Below the pieces are notes generated by a model. That model worked only from the letters and a program-made list of their open reading frames with translations, was not told where the DNA came from and did not search any database. A stretch of DNA of 64,000 nt, taken from NCBI GenBank assembly GCA_020541285.1, contig CP047043.1, forward strand, positions 1,240,001-1,304,000, given 5' to 3'. The position numbers and the translations under genes were made by a program. The DNA is from Candidatus Gillettellia adelgis. Lineage in GTDB: Bacteria; Pseudomonadota; Gammaproteobacteria; Enterobacterales; Enterobacteriaceae. Shown piece by piece: positions 1 through 16,060 of the stretch; position 1 is the first letter of the stretch, and every line of letters starts with the position of its first letter.

Positions 1-806
1 AACGTATCTCGTTATGTGTGATTTTCTTTTGTATGTTACAGGCATACGATGAATGAACAGGGTAATTTCTTTAATATGCTCCTTTGTAGTTTTGTTAACT
101 TTAACCATGTCTTTTCACTGTCATGCTTATTAACCTAGAAGAACAAACAATGCTCTTATACCTAAGAGTGTCATCATTAGCGATGATGTTATAGACAAGA
201 GATTCAATGAATATTTATTCGTTAATTAGTCTTAATAATGGTGTATATACATTATAATTTAAGATGTACAAATACCCATCGGAGTTCTAATTGTTTGCAT
301 GTTATCTCATCTGAGTTATGATTTAATGCTATTAATAACTAATATATAAATGTATGAATATACACAGTTTTAGTAGTGCAACTGTGAAGTACTCGCTCCT
401 ATAAAATGCTATGATTTTATGAAATTATACTTTCTCTAATCACAGTGTCTGTAATTAAGAGTCCTAGTATCATTATTTGACTACTGACGAGTGGAATTTT
501 AGTCAAGAAATAACATTTGTATATAAAAGCATCCGCAATGATAACCAGTATATCCCCGTAATGTTTGAATGTCTAAAAACATATAAATAGACTGGTTAAT
601 TAATCGAAACTAATTTAAAAAAAATCTTTTACTTTCGTTGATGAATTAAACGTTAAGCGTAATATTTATGCATGCTTTTGCAGTTATCTTGACAAGTAAT
701 GATAGCGAATAAAAGTTAATACATATAACTTTTCAAATAAAGTGGTTTAAATGAGTATTATTACTATTACAAAAGCGATTACTCTAACCTAGGCTTAACG
801 TAAATA
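1..806. other. AT-rich stretch, no gene recognised
   Basis: No open frame or protein-like segment is recognisable on either strand. In E. coli the fadBA genes lie beyond fre; I see no readable trace of them here. Confidence 0.6.
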
Positions 807-1508
807 TTAGACAAATGAAAAAGCATCACCGAAGACATGTGCCTCTTGCGCACCACGTTCAGCACAAAAATGTTTACGAAAGATTTTTGCCATTTCGAAA
901 CGACCAGCAATATAAATATCATGCTCTGCTAGCGTGCAAAAATCCTGTAAGACAGCACTCAGCACAGTACCACGACGGCCATACCACTGATCTGTTGGTC
1001 GCTCAACAACCGAGTTCACCTGTAAATTTGGGTATTTTTTCGATAGCATTTCTAGTTCATTTTGATCGTACAGATTCTTCACTTCTCTTCCACCCCAATA
1101 CATTGAGATATAGCGATCAGGCTGTTTCTCTAGCGCTGCCAATAAAATTGAACGTACGTAAGAAAAACCCGTCCCTACGGCTATGAGCAAAAGAGGACGG
1201 CATCCTGCTTCACGCAACCAAGCGTTACCATACGGCATATCAATAGTAATGGTCTGTGATTTTAAAATAAGCTCTATCACCGCTATAGCATAGATATTGA
1301 GTTCCGATGCACTAATATGTAACTCAATATACTCCTGTTGAGATGGTGTCGATGCCAAAGAAAATGGGCGCTTGTCATATGGATCCATCACCACCATTAA
1401 ATATTGTCCAGCCTTAAATGAACATGGCATTTCAGGTGCTAAACGAACGCGATATACGATATCGGTAATAGCTTCCACTAAAGTCACATTACACTTCAAT
1501 ATTGCCAT
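807..1508 (-). CDS. fre: NAD(P)H-flavin reductase
   Basis: The protein reduces free flavins with NAD(P)H in the cytosol and supplies reduced flavin to other enzymes; UbiD/UbiX-linked ubiquinone synthesis is the classical genetic neighbour. At 233 residues it equals E. coli Fre and aligns along its whole length. The flavin-binding RPFS motif is at residues 47-50 and the nicotinamide-site loop GTGFSY at 112-117. The residue before that loop, normally Gly, is Val111 here, which one base change (GGA to GTA) explains. The start is supported by GAGG about 7 bases upstream. The gene directly upstream, ubiD, is a pseudogene, so fre has outlived its usual partner. The frame is intact, but the loop change makes full activity uncertain. 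Confidence 0.93.
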   Translation of the reverse strand: MAILKCNVTLVEAITDIVYRVRLAPEMPCSFKAGQYLMVVMDPYDKRPFSLASTPSQQEYIELHISASELNIYAIAVIELILKSQTITIDMPYGNAWLREAGCRPLLLIAVGTGFSYVRSILLAALEKQPDRYISMYWGGREVKNLYDQNELEMLSKKYPNLQVNSVVERPTDQWYGRRGTVLSAVLQDFCTLAEHDIYIAGRFEMAKIFRKHFCAERGAQEAHVFGDAFSFV

Positions 1509-1569
1509 GCGTTACCTCATTTCAGTGATCTACAGTTCGCTGGTATCCACCTAACATTACAGTATTAGT

Positions 1570-3010
1570 TGTGGTCACTAAAAAATTTTAAGCGCATCCT
1601 AGATTTTATAATTTTTACCTGTACTTTTCATCTATCTAGATTAGATACCCTACTTTCTCTGAGTTTCACGAAGCCATCTGTTAAAAATATCAAGCCCTAT
1701 CTTGCACCTAATTTAGCAACTGGTGAAGCAAAATCTAGATAGTCCATTGATGTATGTTTTACCAAAAGATATCTTTTTGGTAGATTTATGCGAATTATCA
1801 ATACTCATATTACATAACTCCAATCACGCGCGTTGATATTACATCATCACAGATTATGATGAGATTAGTATATGTCAATTGATAAAAGAATAACCACATG
1901 CCATTAGCACTCGCTTGGCATAACCAGAATACTGTTTATAGTTACTACGATACCGCGATACTAACACCCCGTAAAGGAAAAATAAAAACAACAATTTCTG
2001 GGAAACGTTTCTGCAAGATTAGTAGAAACAATTCATTTAATGCTACTATTAGAATTGCGGGTTAATTTAGTGGCTAACCAGTATACGTAAATAAGACATT
2101 ACCTTGCAACTCTGCGTCAATGAGTCATAGTGCACACTAAAAGTTGTAAATTTCATTGTAATAACTTGTATAATCACAAAAAGAATTTTCTTTAACTATC
2201 TCATTTAGTTCAATACAGCTGTCCAGTACACCATCTCTGCACTAGCATGTACTCTCAAATTACATGCAAGACACCTAACCAATTCAGTCGGACTACCATA
2301 TAGTCAGACTAAAAAGCATGTTTAGGTAGGTGTTAGCTACTGGGGTAGCGACACTAAGTATAGTGTCGAGATACGAACTGAACGCTACTGATACCAGACA
2401 GCACTTACCAAGATGTATCCGATGACACTATTCTGATGATCTAATACACCGCCACCGCGTGGCAACTAACACATAGTCATTTGATTTTTACCTGATACTT
2501 GTTGGCGATAACTGCCGAAGCTCTGTTGCGCTTTACACAAATTATCAATCACTATCAATCCCTTAAAGTCATTAATAGTACAGTATATTCTGGCTAATAA
2601 TATATTATTAGAATATAGATTATATCAATGCTATTACCCTACTATATTCACTGCTGACATAGAGCAGATTACTAGTATAGTAGTCACCATATTTAACATA
2701 TGCTTAAACTTTAATGTTTTTAAAAAGATCATATCAAATCTGTTAGTAGTGCAGGTGCTTCTATGAAAATTAGCAGCGTAGTGGCGTCTTTTAATATGTC
2801 GATGTCTTTCTGTTTCATGCATATCACGAGGCATTTAGTAATGCTAAAAAAGTTACACAACACTAGCATATCGTAATTTTTTATATTTTTAAAAACATTA
2901 TCAAATCATTCTTGCGAAGGGTGCGATTAGCGATATTGGTCATTTTCAATAGGAATCAAGTGACTAGTGAATACGTGTTTTCTCCATTTCCTCTTCCTAG
3001 GAATTCAAAA
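1570..3010 (-). pseudogene. ubiD: ubiD pseudogene (3-octaprenyl-4-hydroxybenzoate decarboxylase)
   Basis: Several collinear fragments of UbiD can be read in shifting minus-strand frames, in the order expected for a gene just upstream of fre. Around 2906-2943 lies an N-terminal piece (TNIANRTLRKND, compare TEIADRTLRAGG). Around 2430-2474 is GGGVLDHQ (compare RGGALDYQ). At 1891-1938 is KQYSGYAKRVLMACGY (compare KQYAGHAKRVMMGVW). At 1811-1839 is NARDWSYVI. At 1701-1750 is MDYLDFASPVAKLGAR, followed by a stop. Many stops and frameshifts separate the pieces, so no long frame remains. The span fits the roughly 490-codon family length. The first prenylated-aromatic decarboxylation of ubiquinone synthesis would be lost unless another copy exists elsewhere. 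Ends are approximate. Confidence 0.85.
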
Positions 3011-3639
3011 GGAATCGCCTCAGTCAGAGTATTTTATTAGTCTTCTACACTATTAATGCGTTATAAATTTAAACTTATTGAAACAATAACAAAAAACTTT
3101 TTTACAATTACATAACTATACGATATTAATAACAATTAATTTGTATTGTTTTAATTAATAAATTGCAATGATTCTGCATAACATTAGTATGTTAGTAGTA
3201 ACTATGCCCAGCTTAAGACTTAGGTGAACATTTAGGAAAATTATGCTACAATACCTGATATACTGACATTCTTCTAATCCCATTTATTTACCAGTGTAAA
3301 CACAAGGAAAATTTTTAAGTTTTATTCCTAAAATGCGTTTTACAACTTGATGTAAATGTTATATGAATTAGTGCCGTGTCATTTATCACTCTTTTTTACT
3401 TTACAATCAGTGATAAAAATAGATATATAACATTATGCAATCTCATTGGTATAATGTAGACTGCACGATAAAATAAATAACAGCAGTTATTTTGCAGCAT
3501 TAGATAGGGTCATAAATATTAATTTTATAATACAAACATATTAATTTTCCAAGGAAACCGCTAATATGTAAAAAAGTCTTCAGAATCTCTCTATCACTTA
3601 TACAGATAATACCCAAAACATATAAAGTAATACTAAATT

Positions 3640-5340
3640 ATTCAGGATAACTCGCAAGAGCTATAATAGCTTGGATTCGTTCGACTGATTTTATTATTAT
3701 AGCAATGCTATGCTTGTTCGCACTACAGTTATACTTAGTGTTATGATGTTTCACTCATATGCAATGAGTACATAAGCCATGTGCTTTAACTACACTATAG
3801 AATAAAACAAACCCTGATTATTTCCATAGATTTTGTAGTATTTCTTCTATACTTTCAGTGATACGTTCAATTACCTGATTATAGTTATCACAAATAAATA
3901 TCGCTGAGGCATACATAGGCTGGTCGATAGTGACATAACATAACTGTTATATGACTCCACTTGATAAATCAACCCTTAGTTTAATAGACCATCGAGCGTC
4001 TGATACCACCATTGGTGGCTAAGTTTATAGTTTTTACAATCCGAAGGAAGTCAAGTAGATCATATGCTCTAATTACACTAGAATGTTTTAAACTTAGGTG
4101 TAATATTTATCACCGCTGTAGTGTTAATCGCATATTGCTCGGTCAACAGAACTATTCAGCCTGAATTAATAAATTTTCCAGAATGGTTATATGCATCACC
4201 CAACATCTCTCCAAGAGAAAAATAACTAGTGTTAATGCGATTAAGAGGCGCATCACTGTAACGGACTAATGAATACTCGTAGCCCTAACATGGCTAACAA
4301 TAATATCAAATTAATTGACGTGGCGTTAAATTTTTTGTACTCATGAATCTTAATAAGACTACAATAATTTTGTGATACAAGAGTGATTACTCACTTTATC
4401 TTTTTGCGTAAGTGCTACTAGCTTATCGGCAATAATATCTGATGTTTGTAAGATTATAAAGAATCTATTTATTTATGATTTGGTAGTTACCGTATGAGTT
4501 AATACTACGCATGATCACAGGACACTTATAATCCACTAAGCTTTGCAGTTTTATACTAACGGTCTAAATTATACGGATAATTAACCTAGAACAGACTGCC
4601 TACAAAGTTATCCAAAACCTCTAAATATCGTCACAAAAACAATGCGTTTTGGCGAGGTTAACATCGCTGAGTGCATAATTTAAAAGCTATCTAAGTCTGG
4701 CGTCATAGCTTGATCAGTCTGAGAATTACCCGAAGAAATTTTCGTATATTGTTACACTATATATATTTTGACTATATAATGAAGATTTGATACTCTAGCG
4801 GATGTGGACATTTGTACGTTAAATGTTTTCACATGGACATTAATCTGCTAGTTCTTTTAGCAAACTCTGGCTCCTAACCTCATTAACTGGTCAGATAACC
4901 AGTTAATTTGCCTCTTTGATGCTTCTATTATAACTTATAAGAACAGACAATACTTTTGCCATGTCTAGCCTGCTCAGGCGCTTCTCTATAATACATGATA
5001 TCCGGTGCGTAACATATAATTAATCAACCCAGCCATACTATGAATAATAGCTATGCATTACTCTTAAAACATTTAGTACAGTAAGGGATAAATCTTCATT
5101 TAAAGTAAATTGATTACAAACACGTGTACAATCAGTTTGGCGTAAAAGTTTAAAAAATTTTTGAGCATTTTAGGTGTCCCGGGTAATACGCCGGATCCAC
5201 TAGCGTATTGATCTGGGTTGAAATTGTCTAGAATTAAGAGTAAACCTGGCGTTTTTTCTGTTTCTGTTCGCAACAACGATTATTCATCTACAGTCATATA
5301 GCGATATGACTGATAAATTGCTATTTTAGCAATCTTTTAT
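3640..5340 (-). pseudogene. unidentified decayed minus-strand coding remnant(s)
   Basis: Several minus-strand stretches read like real protein although stops interrupt them. About 5155-5273 gives TEKTPGLLLILDNFNPDQY followed by ASGSGVLPGTPKML. About 5037-5143, in another frame, gives LRQTDCTRVCNQFTLNEDLS and continues to a stop. About 3818-3946 gives a 42-codon frame containing QPMYASAIFICDNYNQVIER. About 3641-3718 gives IKSVERIQAIIALASYPE. I do not recognise the family and cannot tell whether this was one gene or two. Short open frames are common by chance in such DNA, so the 5.0-5.3 kb part is the better supported piece. Confidence 0.35.
4882..4907. terminator. perfect 10-bp hairpin, possible relic terminator
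   Basis: ATTAACTGGT pairs exactly with ACCAGTTAAT across a 6-base loop. No clear T-run follows on either strand. It lies downstream (minus strand) of the unidentified decayed coding segment, so it may be that gene's old terminator, but a chance origin is possible. Confidence 0.3.
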
Positions 5341-6755
5341 AGGTGTAATGTTAGTTAAGAATTAATTGTTCTGTTACAAGTCTCAGTGTAGTAGTAAAGA
5401 CTGCAAGTATGCAGCAGCTTAATCCTTAATAAGCTTGAGATTAGAAGACACAGAATAATGATATTACAGTGAGTCTGGTGATATAAGCAATGTAAATATA
5501 TTGTTAAATATATTTAGAATGTTAACATTCGATATCAACCTACAGCTATCATTTAGATAGCTAATTTAGTATTCTACTATGATCACTGAAGAATTAGCTC
5601 ACTAAATGCTTGTTTACATAAACTATCTATTAAAAAATAATGATAATCGCACCCTTTTTGAATATTATTAGTGAAAGCATATAAACTATATAACCACATA
5701 GTAATCTACAATTATTAGACACTTAATACTGGAGTATTAATTATTTTTTGATAATTAATGTAGCTTACCTAACAACACAAAACAATTACGATACTTAACA
5801 GTACTAGTAATTACCATAAAAATGCATAACAGACTAAAGGAAAGTAATACATATGCTACTTTTATCTACTTTTATATAACAACATATTATTCCTAATGCA
5901 ACAAAATAACTACAATATAATATTTACCATTCTTTAGTAGAAAAATGTTTTATTTATATTACAACAATAGCAACACAATTAAACAGAAAACAAATGACGG
6001 ATATTACTATCTCACTAGCTAAAAATTCATGGTATTCAAATCAAAGACTATACCATTTGCAAGATGCGTGTACAAAGCACATCTTAGATCGTTTTTCTTT
6101 TACCATTCCTTTATATAAGCTTATTATATAATAAACGTCACCTACACAAGCAGTGTATGGAGCGCTTATAGTAAAAATCAGGTACACCAGTGAGTAAACG
6201 GATCATTAGTTTGTGGCTGCACATGTTATCTACTCATATAACATTATGTATACAGTTCTATTTTATAAATAACAGAAAAGACGATATAAGTAACAACGCC
6301 ATCACTACAAAAAAGATAACACGATAAAAATCGCACAGCAATATTTAATACATTGCAATGAAGTGACTATAAATTTGATTTTTTCGCACTATATAATAAA
6401 GATTATTATGGAATACATGCACAAAAACTTTTATTAAGACAGTAAAACATGCGTCGCATTGTTGATAGTTGTCAGCAGCTTAATTGCAGTAGTATAAACA
6501 ATATAAACTCTGCATTTTATATAAAGCATTCTGGAATAGATAATCTATAATTATGACTATAATATAGTGTTTTATTGTATTAATGGTATACGACAATCAA
6601 ACTACAACTTTAAAAAACGTGCAGATTATAAAATGTTCAATTATTTATGACAGGATTGTTCTCTGCAAAAACCTATGCAGAATTTGTTTTTTAGAAAAAT
6701 TAGCCGTTTTATACTCGCATTTAAAAGAATCTCACAGACATTATAGGTCTATATA
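5341..6755. other. AT-rich stretch, no gene recognised
   Basis: Very AT-rich with dense stops in all frames. Nothing protein-like, and no tRNA or strong hairpin, was seen before tsgA. Confidence 0.6.
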
Positions 6756-7940
6756 ATGAATAACAACAATCGCATACGACTTCTTTGGATCAGCTTTCTT
6801 TCATACGCACTCACAGGTGCTCTAGTGATTATTACAGGTATGGTCATGGGTAACGTTGCAGAATATTTTGATTTACCTCTTTCTAAAATCAGCAATACCT
6901 TTACCTTCCTTAATACCGGTATTTTACTCGCAATCTTTCTAAATGCCTGGCTAATGGAAATTATTCCCTTAAAACGTCAATTACTTTTTGGTTTTGTATT
7001 ACTAGTATTAGCAGTAATGGGGCTGACGATCAACAAAAATCTAATCTTATTTTCTCTGTGTATGTTTATCCTTGGTATAGTCAGTGGCATCACTATGTCA
7101 ATCGGTACCTTTCTAATCACGCATATGTATACTGATCGCCAGCGCGGCTCGCGTTTATTATTCACTGATTCTTTCTTTAGCATGTCTGCAATGATTTTCC
7201 CGATTATCGCAGCTAAACTATTAGGTTATCATATACTATGGTACTGGGTGTATGCCTGCATTGGTCTCCTGTACTTTGGTATTTTTGTATTGACTCTGTA
7301 CAGTGAATTTCCAACGCTAAATAAAAAAGATACTAACACTCAAAAACCTCATGTTAAAGAGCAGTGGGGCATTAGTGTAATGTTTTTGTCAATAGCCTCA
7401 TTATGCTACATTCTTGGACAATTAGGTTTCATTCAGTGGGTACCAGAATATGTGACTAAATCATTTAATATGAATATTAACCAAGCTAGTAAGCTAGTAA
7501 GTAATTTTTGGGCTTCTTATATAGTTGGTATGTGGATATTTAGCTATGTGCTTCGATTTTTTGACTTGCACCGGATTGTCACAGTATTGGCTTCACTGTC
7601 AAGTATTGCAATATATTTTTTTGTGAATAGTCATAACCCTCAATATTTAGGTTACTATATTATGATCCTAGGATTCTGTTCTAGTGCCATCTACACTACG
7701 CTAATCACCCTAGCATCATTACAAACTAAGGTTGCTTCACCAAAACTAGTTAATTTTATCTTAACCTGCGGTACTATAGGTACTATGCTGACTTTTGTAG
7801 TCACTAGCCCTATCGTAGAAAAAAACGGCATACACGCAGCACTACACACTGCTGTTGGTCTGTACGTAACAGTGGCAGTACTATGTGTACTACTCGGTTT
7901 TGTAACTAAGCATCGCTATTATATTGATTTTACGGATTAA
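6756..7940 (+). CDS. tsgA: MFS transporter TsgA
   Basis: An inner-membrane major facilitator superfamily protein of the TsgA group, whose substrate is not firmly known; in Salmonella the gene was found as tellurite- and selenite-related. The 394 residues match the family length (393 in E. coli) end to end. About twelve hydrophobic segments can be seen, starting with one at residues 8-30. The loop after helix 4 carries [16 protein letters not shown] at 128-143, and a C-terminal stretch [20 protein letters not shown] is strongly conserved. The ATG follows AGGT by about 8 bases. The usual neighbours (nirB, ppiA) are absent, so the gene stands alone between two non-coding tracts. An intact transporter surrounded by decay suggests it is still selected. 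Confidence 0.92.
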   Translation: MNNNNRIRLLWISFLSYALTGALVIITGMVMGNVAEYFDLPLSKISNTFTFLNTGILLAIFLNAWLMEIIPLKRQLLFGFVLLVLAVMGLTINKNLILFSLCMFILGIVSGITMSIGTFLITHMYTDRQRGSRLLFTDSFFSMSAMIFPIIAAKLLGYHILWYWVYACIGLLYFGIFVLTLYSEFPTLNKKDTNTQKPHVKEQWGISVMFLSIASLCYILGQLGFIQWVPEYVTKSFNMNINQASKLVSNFWASYIVGMWIFSYVLRFFDLHRIVTVLASLSSIAIYFFVNSHNPQYLGYYIMILGFCSSAIYTTLITLASLQTKVASPKLVNFILTCGTIGTMLTFVVTSPIVEKNGIHAALHTAVGLYVTVAVLCVLLGFVTKHRYYIDFTD

Positions 7941-8716
7941 TAGTAATAGCTAATTAACTAGCAAAGTATTTCAATACCCTTACTCATTTTTGAAGCAACA
8001 ATCAAAAACATTACTAAGTCATACGAAAGCACCTGCAATCACCGACATTTCGTAGTTACTAAAACGAGTAGCATCAAATTTCTAACATGCTTATAGTTTT
8101 ATAGTACAATCAAGACCTGTGCTAGAAGACTGTAAGATTCAGTAAAATACAAACAACAATCATAAAAATATAATACTATTGTAACTATTTATCTAACAAT
8201 ACAAGTTACCATACAGTACAAAAGATCATTTCAAAAAGAGTATCTTATGTACAGGACATCAAAATACAATTTTTACATCATTATAGTGGTTCACTAGTCA
8301 CATTACTTTTTGTGATTTTACATGGTAAAACTACACTTATTTATTTAGCCTGAAGTTTAATGTTATTAATGAATCATGTTAACACATAATGCCATAACAC
8401 TCGGTATGTTCACTGATCAAGAGACTTTTATAGACTTTTTTCTAAGTAAATAACACTTCATTTTGTCTACCGGAGAACAATTTGGTGCTCTATGTGATTA
8501 ATCATGCATATATTACTTGTATATAATAGGTATGATATTGTGAAAGTTAATTTTAACTATATAACTCAGAATAATAATCGCAAAAATATAGAACCTTAAA
8601 GTATATTTGAGCTATTCTAAATTTCATTATGTAATTAGTAATTTTAATATATATTACCCCTTAAGTAAGGAGCTTATCTTATAGATAAGTTTGGATACTC
8701 TAATGTTTTTCATAAC
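7941..8716. other. AT-rich stretch, no gene recognised
   Basis: Non-coding DNA between tsgA and the rRNA operon terminator. The murB and birA genes that often follow this rRNA operon in relatives are not recognisable here. Confidence 0.55.
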
Positions 8717-8758
8717 AAAAAAAAATGCCCTGAGTTTGCGTTCAGGGCATTTTTTTTT
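8717..8758 (-). terminator. rRNA operon Rho-independent terminator
   Basis: TGCCCTGA pairs with TCAGGGCA around an 8-base loop. A run of nine A lies on one flank and nine T on the other, so it can work in both directions. It lies just past the 3' end of the 5S gene and is the expected end of the rRNA transcript. Confidence 0.9.
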
Positions 8759-8764
8759 GTTATG

Positions 8765-8884
8765 ATGCCTGGCAGTGTCCTACTCTCACATGGGGAGACC
8801 CCACACTACCATCGGCGCTACGGCGTTTCACTGCTGAGTTCGGCATGGATTCAGGTGGTGCCACCGTGCTATTGCCGCCAGACA
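8765..8884 (-). rRNA. rrf: 5S ribosomal RNA
   Basis: The 120-base sequence matches enterobacterial 5S rRNA over its length, with conserved loop segments such as CCGAACTCAG and GTAGTGTGGGGTCTCCCCAT. The 5' terminus reads TGTCTGGCGGC, where E. coli has TGCCTGGCGGC, and the 3' terminus TGCCAGGCAT keeps the closing stem except for one G-U pair. It is the distal gene of the operon, 58 bases after 23S. Confidence 0.95.
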
Positions 8885-8942
8885 AATTCGTTTTACACTT
8901 TACTGAAAGTTAACTGTCAAATTAAGACATCTTCGGTGTTGT

Positions 8943-11849
<2,907 letters not shown>

Positions 11850-11996
11850 TTACAACCCGAAGATATCTTATAATTAAGATATCAATGCTTTTGAATTTTT
11901 CATATTTTTAGGATTTCTATTTTAACAAGAAGTAGCCTTAATATTAAGTGTATCCAATACACATGAGTTGTTATTTTTTAACTTTCAGCTTATTTT

Positions 11997-12012
11997 AAAT
12001 TGTTAAAGAGCA
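11997..12012 (-). promoter_or_regulatory. spacer boxA antitermination element
   Basis: The minus strand reads TGCTCTTTAACAATTT, the classical rRNA boxA bound by NusB/S10 in enterobacteria. It lies in the tRNA-Glu to 23S spacer, where E. coli rRNA operons also carry one. Confidence 0.85.
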
Positions 12013-12105
12013 TTAATTCATATCTGATATACAAATTAAAATACGTAATATTTTGTGCAATCAGTATTATTTAAATTCAAATGATTTACTTCATTAGTAA
12101 TCACT

Positions 12106-12181
12106 TGGTGTCCCCTAGGGGATTTGAACCCCTGTTATCGCCGTGAAAGGGCGATGTCCTAGTCCTCTAGACGAAGGGGAC
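12106..12181 (-). tRNA. gltT: tRNA-Glu (UUC)
   Basis: A 76-base tRNA lies in the 16S-23S spacer. The acceptor stem is GTCCCC/GGGGAC, the anticodon is TTC within CCCTTTCACGG, and the T arm is CAGGGGTTCAAATCCCCTA. CCA is encoded. The sequence is nearly the enterobacterial tRNA-Glu. It is the single spacer tRNA, as in rrnB-type operons. Confidence 0.97.
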
Positions 12182-12271
12182 ACGTCACTGTACTACTGTG
12201 ACGCCTGTTTTCCCATTTCTTTATCAGAACATCTGTGTGAGCACGCCACCTAAATCAATACCCTTATTAGG

Positions 12272-13815
<1,544 letters not shown>

Positions 13816-13960
13816 AAAGCTTTTATTACTTCAATATATTAAAGATTTCTTTACTTCAACATATGAAGTGTTGCTCAAAGATTTACTTTATGAATATTAC
13901 TTCTTGAGTCACTCTTTAAGACTTGATCTTTTACCTTCAAAAGATGGATATTGTCTTGTG

Positions 13961-14000
13961 GAGTGCCCACACAGATTATCTGATATTTTTTTAAAGAACG
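13961..14000 (-). promoter_or_regulatory. rRNA leader: boxA-like and 16S processing-stem region
   Basis: The minus strand reads GTTCTTTAAAAAAATATCAG and then ATAATCTGTGTGGGCACTC. This is the conserved enterobacterial 16S leader, in which boxA is followed by the 5' arm of the RNase III stem. The boxA core is degenerate compared with the spacer copy. Further leader similarity continues to the 16S start. Confidence 0.8.
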
Positions 14001-14038
14001 TTAAGTCAAAATTTATTGCTACAAACTTAAGATTAAAG

Positions 14039-14066
14039 ATCTTATCCTATTTCTCTAAAAAGTCAA
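14039..14066 (-). promoter_or_regulatory. sigma70-type promoter of the rRNA operon
   Basis: On the minus strand TTGACT is followed after 16 bases by TAAGAT. The spacing to the leader boxA resembles the P2 promoter of E. coli rRNA operons. No Fis sites or clear P1 were resolved. AT-rich DNA yields promoter-like matches easily, but position and strength support this one. Confidence 0.65.
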
Positions 14067-14202
14067 GTTATTATTTTAATTTTTTGTTGATTTATTTATT
14101 CCCCTATTACGAGTATAATTAATATAAAAATTATAGGGTATTTATAAATAACTGAGATAAATATTTTTTTATTTTTAACTATTAAATATTTCTAAAAATC
14201 TG

Positions 14203-15069
14203 CTAAAACAATAATGTCTCTAGTCTCTGAAAACCATATCGCTTTAAAAGGGGCTGTAAAATATGGGTTTTCTTATTTCGTACCATACAATACGCTAAAT
14301 TATCTTCTTGCGTCAATATTAAATTTTTCTGCGTCGAAATCAGCCAAGCAGAACGCCTAGCAATAGCGGCGCTTGAATCTACTAACCGAACACCGGCAGG
14401 TAAAACTAATGTTAGTTCTTCTACGAGAAATGAGAAATGCGTACAACCCAATATTATTGTATCTGGTGGCTGGTTCATTGTAAGCCATGGATTTAAAATG
14501 TTTTTTAACATTGCTAACGAAACAGTTTCACCATGCAGCTTAGCTTCTGCTAATTCCACAAGTTCAGCAGAACCTAAAAGTTCTATTTTGCACTCAGCAC
14601 CGAATCGGGTGATCAATCTATGAATATAAGTATGTTGAATAGTCCCTCGCGTAGCTAAGAGACCAATGACACCATTAACAGTAAGTCGGACAGCGGGTTT
14701 AATAGCGGGTACAACACCCACGATTGGAAACCTAAAGCGTTCACGCAACGCTGATAGAGAAATAATGCTAGCTGTATTACATGCGATAATTACTATTACC
14801 ATGGGATAACGTTGCTGCACTGCGCTAGTAATCGCTAATACTCGCTTAGTAATAAGCGCCGCAGATTTTTCGCCATAAGGAAATGCCACATTATCAAAAG
14901 CATATATATAGTGAAGCTCAGGCAATAATTGCCGCACTGCTTGATATACCGACAACCCACCAACACCAGAGTCCAAAACTAACACAGTCGGGCGTAAAGT
15001 TTGAGTGTTGTTACACGGTGGTACAACGTCTAGTGGAATAAAATTCCCTACCTGGGGTAACATTGCCAT
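14203..15069 (-). CDS. murI: glutamate racemase MurI
   Basis: Cytosolic cofactor-independent racemase making D-glutamate for the second residue of the peptidoglycan stem peptide. It is collinear with E. coli MurI (285 residues). In the numbering of the TTG-started frame (one codon longer), the DSG motif starts at 34, the catalytic Cys in ACNTAS is 98 and the second in GCTHF is 210. PYGEKS at 66-71 is also intact. I chose the ATG after GAGAT; a TTG one codon upstream and an ATG two codons downstream are alternatives. It lies directly upstream of the rRNA operon on the same strand, as murI-rrnB does in E. coli. Retention argues that the cell still makes a murein wall. Confidence 0.95.
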   Translation of the reverse strand: MAMLPQVGNFIPLDVVPPCNNTQTLRPTVLVLDSGVGGLSVYQAVRQLLPELHYIYAFDNVAFPYGEKSAALITKRVLAITSAVQQRYPMVIVIIACNTASIISLSALRERFRFPIVGVVPAIKPAVRLTVNGVIGLLATRGTIQHTYIHRLITRFGAECKIELLGSAELVELAEAKLHGETVSLAMLKNILNPWLTMNQPPDTIILGCTHFSFLVEELTLVLPAGVRLVDSSAAIARRSAWLISTQKNLILTQEDNLAYCMVRNKKTHILQPLLKRYGFQRLETLLF

Positions 15070-16060
15070 CAACTATCTCATAGATTTTATTCAACATATT
15101 TATAGTTTTATTATATACCATGTATAATTGATTTAAAATCATAAAATAAGAAATCGAGGTATCCTGCGTGCTCGTTTTACTAAATATTTGATTGATAGTG
15201 TAATGCTTTAAATATAAACATTTTGCTATAAAACCTACCCTAGTGCAGACATTTTACTATATCTAAAATAATTATCTAATTATAGCATGTAAATATTATA
15301 CATCTAAATAACAAAATTCATAAACACTGCATAAAAGTAAAATTAGAAGAATCAGGATAACAAGGTAGTCTTTTATAAATTTTAGAACCCGATATGAATA
15401 AGCACACTTCAGATGTCTCTAAATATTAACCCATAAAATTTAGGACGATTAACATAAGAACATTTCTTGTCATTCTGAATATTATAGGTTTTAAAATTCT
15501 ACACTTTTTAACTATCACGAGAGTTCTGGCATATATATCAAATAACGAATATTTTTTTCTTTCAATACGAAGTAACAACATAACAATAAAACAGTATATA
15601 TTATGCCATGATACAGTAGATTATCGGCATGTAGAATGGATGATACTTAAGTGATACCAAATATCATTGAGGTGCATCATCTCTGTCCTAATAGCTTATA
15701 TACACGCCCGATAACAAGGTTATATAAATACTACACAAGACGATAAAAACTTACTCATATTGCACTTTACTAATAATCTCTAAGAAACAAAACACTTACT
15801 GTGCTGTAATAGTTACTAAAGATGTGTCAGATAAAATCACCGCAAGCATTAACACATTCTTCCAGTTACCGAATATAACGCTTATTAATTAACACATGCG
15901 AAAGATACTTAGAGATGTGGTGACGTGTTTAATAAATAATTTACTAGCAAAGACATTGCTTTCTCTCCTTTTGTATACTGTAAGAATTATTGAGTATAAG
16001 TAACATGCTTACTCAATATGACATGCAAAGTACATTGCTCATACAATAGTAACATTAGTA
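15070..16060. other. AT-rich stretch, no gene recognised
   Basis: Nothing protein-like was seen on either strand. btuB, which precedes murI in E. coli, and genes that follow dxs in relatives leave no readable trace. Confidence 0.55.

Noticed and set aside
2349-2368. 8-bp perfect hairpin CGACACTA/TAGTGTCG
   Set aside because: It lies inside the ubiD pseudogene, and stems of this length are expected by chance in 64 kb.
5291-5312. 9-bp perfect hairpin CAGTCATAT/ATATGACTG
   Set aside because: No T-run follows and it lies within decayed coding sequence; probably chance.
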